From contig OX422185.1 of assembly GCA_949130485.1 (NCBI GenBank), positions 16,929,011 through 16,993,010 on the forward strand: a stretch of 64,000 nucleotides of DNA, written 5' to 3'. Under the pieces are notes generated by a model. It was not told the DNA's origin and ran no database searches. It worked only from the letters and a program-made list of their open reading frames with translations. The DNA comes from Agelas oroides. Taxonomy: Eukaryota > Porifera > Demospongiae > Agelasida > Agelasidae. The first letter of the stretch is position 1; every line of letters starts with the position of its first letter. A program made the translations under genes and the position numbers. Below are positions 11,950 through 22,200 of this stretch, one piece after another.

Positions 11950-12057
11950 TATAGCACAGGTGCCAGGGATTTATGGCAGTAAACAGACCGAGTCCGAGGG
12001 CGTAGCCCGAGGACGAGGTTTGTTTACTGCCATAAATCCCTGGCCACCTGTGCTATA
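11950..12057. repeat. Hairpin, about 34-bp arms
   Basis: The left arm TATAGCACAGG...TTTATGGCAGTAAAC pairs with GTTTACTGCCATAAA...CCTGTGCTATA. The loop contains a nested CCGAGTCCGAGG-type repeat. A weaker relative with CCATAAATCCCTG is at about 11850. Confidence 0.8.
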
Positions 12058-12352
12058 ATTATTATATATCCCACCTGATTGGCCCTTTGTTGTTATTATT
12101 GTAAACACATCTGTACATGTGCAAGTGTTTACAGTAACAATATTATTTACTGTCACAGAAAAATGATGTAAAATCTGTACTATAGTCTGACAATGTAGTA
12201 GACTGTAAACTAAAAATACATGGAGAGGGAATTATGAGCCATAATTTCCCTTGTAGCCTTGAGGGGACAAATTATGACAGTTAAAGTCCACTCTGGCCTA
12301 TGCATGAAGTATAGTAGGTGGGATATATACAAGACTAAACCAACAGCTGTCC

Positions 12353-12440
12353 TAGCCTCGTTCCCAAACCCCACCCAGCTTTCCATCGCTTGCAGTGCAC
12401 GTGTGTGGAGAGCCTGGGAAGAAGACTACTTCTGTCCGTG
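12353..12440. mobile_element. TAGCCTCG foldback, truncated left end
   Basis: TAGCCTCGTTCCCAAACCCC is followed by the typical CAGCTTTCC, CGCTTGCAGT and GAGAGCCTGG blocks. No matching right end is found nearby, so it is a fragment. Confidence 0.6.
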
Positions 12441-13217
12441 TGCCTCCACCATTTTTATTGTAGGTGGTGTACGAGATTGGTTGTATGGATTGTGTGCCTG
12501 CCTATGGGCTTGCATGAATATTCTCTCCATTGTACTCTACTCGCTCGGTCACAGGAACAGACTACGCGGGTCACCCTGATGAGTCACTTGCTAGAGAAAG
12601 CATTTACTCACGGTCAGTTACAGGATGCAAGTCCGAGGTGAGATCATGAGAGTGAGGATTTACACGGCATCCCACACTTTGGTGATATCTGTTGTTGTCA
12701 ACTGCTGGTCTTTATACGTATGCTCAATTTTGTTTTCAGTAGTTTATTAACATTTTTCAGAGTCTAGTCCAGTCCAGTGATTAGTGACACTTGAAATACT
12801 GCAATTTCTAGAATAGTACTATCCATATCCAACACAGTCAAGGTACAGTACTGGTTTTAGCATGTTTTATTTCACTCATTCTAGAACCAAGCTGCTTGTG
12901 AGCAAAGGGTCAGAGATGTTAGACTGCCTATTAATGCTAGCAGACAAAGAGTCATGAACACTGGTAGTGGCTTTAATCTTAGACTATATATGACACAGGG
13001 CCATATTTAGCTAGCATGAGAGCCATGGCACTGTTTACACAATGTATATACACTCTGCCAATAGCATGCAACAAGGAAACCCAACAGTCATCTTTCCCAA
13101 TCAAAGGAAGCCGGTTTTCATTCGGAGAATCCAGCAGTATTCCACTGAATCAAATTTCAGGTACTTCGTGGAATACTTGGCTTCTACAGTAAAATTATAC
13201 AATGTAGTGAGCCTTAC

Positions 13218-13298
13218 TGTCAGATCATATTCAGAGCATCCGTCTTTCAGTGGCCAGTGGATTCCATCACCTTTAGCTTTGCCAGACAAGTTGATCAC
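13218..13298 (-). CDS. ZDHHC6: ZDHHC6-like exon 7 (GDG-x-x-WP segment)
   Basis: 27 codons between TTTCAACAG and the donor GTAAGG, encoding GKAKGDGIHWPLKDGCSEYD. Reading past the donor gives an unrelated tail of about 38 residues to a stop near 13101, so splicing is the better model, but the next exon was not located. Confidence 0.8.
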
Positions 13299-16200
13299 CT
13301 GTTGAAACACAAATGTGCAAACCATTTGGATATGTGGCATCTGTTCATCATGCACACACACAATATAGTGGAACCAATACACATACACATACATAACTTC
13401 CCAACTTCTGCTGATCTTGCACTTACGCAGTTGCCCCTATAGACCGTGTGCCTGCGTGGGCGTGGTCCGTATATTACACTCAAAAGTATACGATTTTCCG
13501 CATACTCACCACCATTTTGTAGGGCAGTAGAATAGCAGTAATGTACACGTGGACCCCTTGTTGGCTCCCTACCAGCAATACTGACAGCTGGATCGCTTAG
13601 TGGCTCACATATGTTATAAGGCTAATAGCGATGTATGTCATACTGCAGTGATTTTAGATGTGGCTCATGGTAACGTTCAGCAGCTAGCTCACAACCTCGT
13701 CGCTGTATAAACTTGCCGTTCACAGAGCCATTTTTTGCCCTACATTATGTCATCAGGATATGATGCCACTGCCACTTGTAACCACGCCCATTTAGGCACA
13801 CGGTCTATATATGGTATGCTAGCCACTGTGCTATGACGTGTAATACAAGGTATTATGTCTCTTGTTCACAGTCTTGCCCTAACATCTGCAATAGCTATTC
13901 CAAGGTGCAAAGGCCAGTCCTCACAATCATTTCAATCATTCTGTACTTCCATGCCATTCAACTGCATGATTCTTGTGGGACTTTAGCAAGTGCACCCCAC
14001 ACCAGGTAGTTTTGTCTATTGTGTTTTGTAAACATAAATTATGTAATATTAACCAGTGTTATGGCGACACCAGTGACTCACTTATCCGAACTTCAGCTAT
14101 CCAAACCCCCAAATAGTGATATTCATAGAGAATTTGCTGGAAAGTACTCAGCATTGAATAGAAATAGTATTGTTTCACTCATTCGAATAATCCAGTTATC
14201 CAAACACCCCTTGGTCCCAGCATGTTCGGATAAGTGACTTCCTACTGTCATGCCAGTAACACAATGTACAATGCTCATACCTGAGTGAAGTTATTCCAAC
14301 ATCCCAGGTCGTAAGGGTAGACGAATGGATCATGATCTTTACCCCTCCTGTTCTGAGCCTGGCATACGAGAAGAAAACTCTAAAATTACGTAACTTGACT
14401 AAGAGTTCATTAGATAGATAAAATGCACATGATTTTTAGGGAGATGTGATTGTTCAGTAATCGACCTGCTTGATGACTGTGTTGAAATACCATAGTTTGG
14501 GGTAATTTGGTCGCTGGATGTACACATTAGTCTGGGAATACACCAAACAGTCTTCATGAGCATAACTGCTTAGAAGCTGTACTTTCTTTGTCTGTGGATC
14601 ACGTCTTTCAGTAGTCCTTGATCCACTGATCCACTGTTCCGTGTTTTCCAGACGGCCACAACCATGAAGCTAGCAAGGAAATTTCCGCTGTCCATGAGCT
14701 TGTGCTACACGCTAGTTCTTAGTTACACATAGTTCTATCAACCTTTGCCATCTGTGAGCAGCCTGGTTTGGTATTATATAATTATCACCATAGTACAAAG
14801 CTATACCGGAAATTATCACGAGTTTGTTGCCGTATGTATTGTTACGAGTGCGCAGCACGAGTAACAATGCCAACAGCAACAAACGAGTGATGTTTTTTCC
14901 GGTATAGCTTGGTACTATGGTGATAATGATTTTATCATACGAACCTTCGATTTCATTGCACGTTCAGACGCAGCGCACGTGACTTGTAGTACCTGATACG
15001 GATTGTTGCGTGACTTGTAGTAAAAAATACGGCTTTTTATAAACTGCGTGCAGCTGCAAGGCTTCCCCATTGACTCCCATACATTAGCGTGAGTTAGACA
15101 TATGATAATAATAGTTACGTGCTGCCGGTGTTAGTAACATCTGCGATCTGTGAGCAGCCTGGTTTGGTATTAATAGTTACGTGCTCCCGGTGTTAGTAAC
15201 ATACCTTGTTTGTGATCCAGTCTTCAATTTGAGTGCGGTTGTTGCAAATACTCTTCAGCTAAAAGAAAGAGGAAAACAAAAGAGTTAAATACTCTCCAAG
15301 TAAACAAAGGGTTAATCTAAAAATTAGAAAGTGATACACACAGCAACAGTGCAGTATTATAATATGCACATACCATCCATTAGGAAATTTTGTGTTATTA
15401 GAATATTTTCGTCAGTGTGGCAAACGTGAAAATTAAATCATACAAAGTATAAACTAACTCCCTACATTGAAAAATGAAACTTTTCAAGATGAAAATTTAA
15501 AGCACAAACTAGTGAAGATTTCCTGATCTATAGTACAGCAGTAGAGGAGGTTGGAAGCTAGTAACTAGTGACACGCGTGAGGTAGCAATTAGTGCTATGT
15601 GAATGACGTAATCATATAGGCTGCCGTAGAGGCCTACAGTGAAAGGTGAACTCGATTTACACAAACAGCTTTCGTTTGTTTGGAATGACACTCTCACTCA
15701 GTGGATACTGCCTGGTGAGCTGTAGATCACCGGCTATGACATTTTATGACGCACAGAATTTTCCACGGGGATTCCCAAGGAAACACTCAAATGTTTTGCG
15801 TATAAGGAAGAGCTATAGCTTCTAACCTCCTCTCGTACAGCAGCAGTATATGCATACCGCACTGAACGCTACACAGATGCATTTGTCTGAAGTAAGCCAT
15901 AAAAGAACAGACTTTAAAGGTTGCTAAGCAACACTAAGTACAGCTGTTGATATGCCCACAGCAGTAAACACTTGAGAAGCACACCACAATGGTGTACTGG
16001 ATAAGCTGTGGTTTCACTCCCCCCTCACCTCTCAGCCCACAAGGGGCTAAGAGAGTTGACTTGTGCTCACCCACATAAGATAAGTTGTGCCACCATTAGG
16101 TACACCTGTTAGGTTGCTTGTTTTGCATCGGTTCCTTATCAACAAAAATTCAGCCTTGCGGATTTGATTACAACTTGTAAAGAGCTGTTATCTACTTCTT

Positions 16201-19200
16201 GTACACAGTACAGTGACTGTGAAACCAAGAACTCGGCAACGCAAAACATACAATAATTTGTTGTTTTATTTATTGCGACAGTGAGTCTCCCAGTTACGCA
16301 AGAGAGATAACCTCTCAACTGGCATCTATTGATGGTTTACAAACGTTAGTTAAAGTGTCCTACTTCCAGAGGGCAAACACGTGATCAAGAGGCAGCTGTA
16401 CAGCAGATCTTTCACTTTGAGAGAAGCAGCTTTTTTTATCTTTTGACAATAATGGTAAGGACTTGATGTAGCACTTACTAGCCTGTATTTTGCACACAGC
16501 TGCACTAAACACAGACCCCGACTCTTGCCCTCCGGAAGTGAGGCCACACCCCATGAAAACCATCTATACTGCCATATTATCGAGATAGTATGCCATGAAT
16601 GGAACAGGAAGGCTCATTAATGCTTGGTCAGGTTTACTATATACATCTTCAATAAGCAAAGCCGTGCACTGCATAGTAACTAATACAAGCTCATGTCAAA
16701 ACTTTGGTTCAATTACCCTTTCCCATGGGTATTGGTTTTGCGGCTCTCTCCTCCCCTTGTAATGTCAATGTAGCTTGTACCTATGGTCGTTGCCCTTGGA
16801 ATTTCAATGTAGCTTGTACCTATGGTCGTTGCCCTTGGAATTTCAATGTAGCTTGTACCTATGGTCGTTGCCCTTGGAATTTCAATGTAGCTTGTATCTA
16901 TGGTCGTTGCCCTTGGAATTTCAATGTAGCTTGTACCTATGGTCGTTGCCCTTGGAATTTCAATGTAGCTTGTACCTATGGTCGTTGCCCTTGGAATTTC
17001 AATGTAGCTTGTACCTATGGTCGTTGCCCTTGGAATTTCAATGTAGCTTGTATCTATGGTCGTTGCCCTTGGAATTTCAATGTAGCTTGTACCTATGGTC
17101 GTTGCCCTTGGAATTTCAATGTAGCTTGTACCTATGGTCGTTGCCCTTGGAATTTCAATGTAGCTTGTACCTATGGTCGTTGCCCTTGGAATTTCAATGT
17201 AGCTTGTATCTATGGTCGTTGCCCTTGGAATTTCAATGTAGCTTGTACCTATGGTCGTTGCCCTTGGAATTTCAATGTAGCTTGTACCTATGGTCGTTGC
17301 CCTTGGAATTTCAATGTAGCTTGTACCTATGGTCGTTGCCCTTGGAATTTCAATGTAGCTTGTACCTATGGTCGTTGCCCTTGGAATTTCAATGTAGCTT
17401 GTGTCTATGGTTGTTGCCCTTGGAATTTCACCAGAGCACACTAACTATCGCTACAAAGTGATGCCATGGCCTCCCTTTGTATGTGATGTTACTGGCTGCA
17501 AAGGGCACCTTAGAGCCCCCAAAGGGCAGCACCCTTTAAACAAGGCCTAGCTAGAACCCTATTGTAAGCGTCCTTCAAACGATTTTCAAGGATGATCTCG
17601 GGTGGAGATGATAAAATCAACTGTTTCTCAAACAATATGCACGAAACTGGCTAGTAACAAGCTTAGCTTCATATGTGGTGCAGAGAGGCTAATGACAGGA
17701 TGCCATGGGTAGCTGCATTTAAACAGCTCTTTAGCTGTCACTTGATTGGTCAATTGTAATTACCATTTGTCTGTCGACTAGCTGATATTGAGTTGTACCA
17801 GTGTCATCAATTAGTCAACATAATCAATTAGTCAACATAATCAATTAGTCAACATAATCAATTAGTCAACATAATCAATTAGTCAGTCTGGCCCTAGTAT
17901 AGCTGTAGAACTACCTAGCAACACACAGCAAATCATCTAGATAACGATTTGGGATTTGTAAGAAATCAGTGGTCCCTTGTAGCTCATGCTCATAGAGGGT
18001 GGTCGTTTTACACATTGGTGTCGGGCGTAGCCTGACACCGATGTGCAAGACCACACCCCAGGGAGGGATATAACTATTATATAACCTGTTACCTAGGCAA
18101 CATCTCTGTAGAAGAGGGATATGAGCAGCTTTCTTACATGTTGCCTAGGTAACAGGTTATTGGGGCGAGCCTGAGCGAGCCCCACACTAGTGGGACTGCA
18201 ATGCGGAAGTGTGTTAAAACCCTTTAAACCCTATAGTACACTTTTGATAACATACTGCGCACTGCGCAGAAAAGATAGTCTCTGCGCGCTGGCGCGCAGG
18301 TTCTGCGTCAGCAGAAAGGGTGGGACAGGGGGAGGTGGGTGGGGTCACCCGCAGGGTGCTGTGCACATGGCAGCTGCTAGGCTTGGCTGCAAAAGGACCG
18401 TGGTTGGCACCGGGTGGGCCAACTCTTGGCCTGGCTGCATGAGCAGGCTTAGAAAATGCTACTCTCACCTTTCAGGGGGTTCATTTCTGGCAGGGAAGGC
18501 TTCTTGGGCCCTAAGCGGGTGTTTGCCAATCGAGAGTGCTGACCATTGCATGCTCGTTAATGAGGGGGCGTGGTTAAGGTCACGTGTCTGCTTGCTAAGG
18601 CTGGAAGTGGAGTTGGGCTCAGTTTTGGAGTCAGAGCTTTGACACAAATGGAGATACGGTGCGTTAAAGGCATGTTTAGGCTAAAACTAATCTCCAGTGA
18701 AAAAAATTCAGTGTTTAAAGGGCTAACGTATGTGCTTGCTTGCGGCCATATACCGTAAATTTTAAATGTGCGTTTAAATATTTCCCGAAAATTGAACATC
18801 CTCGTGCACTAGGCCGAGTGAAGGCATAGATATGGTGAAGGGCAATGGCTGGGCTACTGCCAGAGTGCAGCGTTGGCAACCGTAGCGGAGATGGCTCAAG
18901 TTTAACACCCACGGTACCTTGCTTCTTGTTTGTCACAGCACCTACGGACCGACGATCAACGGCAGACTATTCGCAGACGTACAGTACAAAATTATATACA
19001 CACCGGGTTGGAGATCACTTCAGGTAAGGGTCGTGCATAAACGACACTCATAAACGCTAGCGATTCAGCTCATCATTTCAGCGTGAAGCTTAGTCTATTC
19101 ATGTGCATGTAGCCATAGTAGCTGCTTGCTCAGGCTCGCCCCCACAATGTTCTACATTTTATAGTATAAATGGGTTACATACTTAAATGTACTGTTAAGC

Positions 19201-22200
19201 ATACTTTGGCTTCTGTGTGCAAAGGTTTTGAGGTATGTCGGCTTGAGACACAGTTCATTCTGTAATCAACTGTTGCTCGCAGTTACGGCTCGAAGCAGGG
19301 GATATACTTGTGGTCGTTATATTCAAATTCGCAACATTATATTCTGTTTTGAATTTCTCTGATTTCTCCCTATTATGCTCTCTGAATCTGCTATGTTCAT
19401 AATTCTACCCCACCTAGCAATAATAAGTGGTCGTTTGTTGTCGTGTGTGTGATTTTTGGGTCATCGATTTCCAGTTTAACTATCCAAATCAGTCACACAA
19501 CGCGGTCCTGGAGTGAGTAACATTGTTGCTCATTGAGTGGTACATTTCAACACACGTCAGATAATTCCCACTTTCTGCTCCAGCAGAATTAAGCTTGCAG
19601 CGCAGATATAGTTTCAATATTCATGCTAGCATAATAGACTCAAGCCTAGTAGGGAATTCAAAGCCTTCCATTGATTGTTACAATATAACCTGTTACCTAG
19701 GCAACATATAAGAATGTTGCTCATATCTCTCTTCTACAGTGGTGTTGCCTAGGTAACAGGTTATTTAATAGTTACACTACGCCCGACACCAATGTGTAAA
19801 ACGACCACCACCCAGGGAGGAATATAATTATTACCAAAAGCGCACATGAACGGGGTGGCTAGAGTAAGAGCGTGTAACTCCGTAAAATTTGAAACCTGTC
19901 AGAATTTACCATCAGTACTAAAAATAGTAGCACGTACTGCGCATGCTGCTAGACATAAGCCGTTGTTGCTAAGCACATGACCAGTTGTTCTATTTTTAGT
20001 ACGGTTCAATAATTTTGACCGGACTACAGGCTTCTATTGGAGTTACACGCTCTTACTCTAGCCGCCCGTTCTTATGCGCTCTTGATATTACTTATTGGCT
20101 GGTATGCACAGCACTGATAATGATTTCAAGCACTGGGGACAAGTCTATGGAAATGATGTGATTTACTGCAGTGTGTGACTTAATTAGTGTGGGTAATTGC
20201 ACAAACACTTATTCATCATTAAAGTTCTACACACACTGGAATGTAGCATATAACCTGTTACCTAGGCAACATATAAGAATGTTGCTCATATCTCTCTTCT
20301 ACAGTGATGTTGCCTAGGTAACAGGTTATATAATAGTTATATCCCTCCTTGGGGTGTGGTCTTGCACATTGGTGTCGGGCTATGCCCGACACCAATGTGT
20401 AAAACGACCACCCCCCAGGGAGAGATAGAACTATTACTAGCACTAGAAATGGTTTCAGCGTGGTGGGCAACTACTGACCTGGACAGCAAAGAGTATGAAG
20501 ACTCCAATGGCTGTTCCTATGGCGAGTCCGATACCAGCAATTGGGAATATCACCCAGAACATGTTGATGGTGAGGTACGGTTGATGGTAGATGAAGTCCT
20601 GGGTACATAAGAAGAAAAATTACTGGAAATTACAAGATTACTGGGGAATACTAGTGGAGATCACTGGAGATCACTGAAGGATACTAGTGGAGATTACTGG
20701 AGATTTTTATTTTTCGTCGGGGCAAGGGGAGAGCCTGGGAACGAGGCTAGGAGATCACTGGAGGATACTAGTGGAGATCACCGGAGATCACTGGAGGATA
20801 CTAGTGGAGATTACCGGAGATCACTGGAGGATACTAGTGGAGATTACTGGAGATCACTGGAGGATACTAGTGGAGATTACTGGAGATCACTGGAGGATAC
20901 TAGTGGAGATTACTGGAGATCACTGGAGGATACTAGTGGAGATCACCGGAGATCACTGGAGGATACTAGTGGAGATTACCGGAGATCACTGGAGGATACT
21001 AGTGGAGATTACCGGAGATCACTGGAGGATACTAGTGGAGATTACTGGAGATCACTGGAGGATACTAGTGGAGATTACTGGAGATCACTGGAGGGAACTG
21101 CAAGCGACAGAAAGCTGGGCGGGGCCTGGGAACGAGGCTACTAGTGGAGATTACTGGGCAGTACTAGTGATGATCACTGGAGAATACTGGGGGAGTTACT
21201 GGAGAATGCTAGTAAAGATTACTGGAGAATACCAGTGGAGTAAAGATCTGTGCTCACAAAAGTCAGCAGGCGGTAGACATAGTTAGCATTGAGGATAATG
21301 CCATGGATACAGCCAAAGGGGACATAGAAGACGAAGCGTGTGAAAGCAGCGTGATTGTTGTGTCCAACACAACAGTTTACCCACGGACAATGGTGGTCCA
21401 TCTTCTTACAACACCTGGACAGGAGGGAGGAGGAGGAAGGTGGAGGGAGGAAGGTGGAGGAGGGAGGGAGGTGGAGGAGGGAGGGAGGTGGAGGAGGGAG
21501 GGAGGTGGAGGAGGAGGGAGGTGGAGGAGGGAGGGAGGTGGAGGAGGGAGGGAGGTGGAGGAGGGAGGGAGGTGGAGGAGGGAGGGAGGTGGAGGAGGGA
21601 GGGAGGTGGAGGAGGCAGGGAGGTGGAGGAGGGAGGAGGGGGGAGGGAGGTGGAAGAGGGAGAGAGGTGGAGGAGGGAGGGAGGTGGAGGAGGGAGGGAG
21701 GTGGAGGAGGGAGGGAGGAAAAAGAGAGAGAGAAAGAGAAGTAAGAGGTGGAGAAGACAAGAGACAAGAAGAGGAAGAGTAGGTGAAGATGAGGAAGAGG
21801 AGAAACGGAAAGAGGAGAAGGAAGAGAAAGTGTTGGGAAAAAATCATTTTTACAATAAATAGTAACTAGCATCTTCTTTCCAATTACTTTACAACAAACG
21901 TTCTTGGTGGTGTGAACTAACCTCTTGCACTGCTTGCAGTGGTGTGATCGTGGAGGTTTGTAGCCGCAACATGAGTGACAATATTGTAGGTACTGCTCAT
22001 CTGACTGCTTAGCCTGTAGTGGAATAGATGACACAATCTTCAGCTAGTCTCGTTCCAAGGCACCACACATTGTACAACACTATGCACATGATTCAACAAC
22101 ATGTGCACACATTTTATAGCCAGAATTCTCAGATTTTATAGTTGTTTTGCTGTTTGTAGTGAACATGTATATTCCGAATACTTCCAGAAGAGCTCTGAAA

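Noticed and set aside
16704..17461. Long ORFs on both strands (NVACTYGRCPWNF and IPRATTIGTSYIE repeats)
   Set aside because: By-product of a 39-bp satellite whose unit is a multiple of three and lacks stops; open in several frames at once, and it lies in an intron.
18190..18936. ORFs inside the GGGGCGAGC element
   Set aside because: Short, overlapping on both strands, no domain or codon pattern; left as non-coding element interior.
20687..21286. 199-residue ORF of WRILVEITGDH repeats
   Set aside because: Translation of the 33-bp minisatellite; intronic and antisense to the ZDHHC6-like gene.
21303..21862. Gly/Glu/Arg-rich and Pro/Ser-rich ORFs
   Set aside because: Read-through of the purine/pyrimidine array next to the DHHC exon; only the ends of the minus ORF (two DHHC exons) are real coding sequence.
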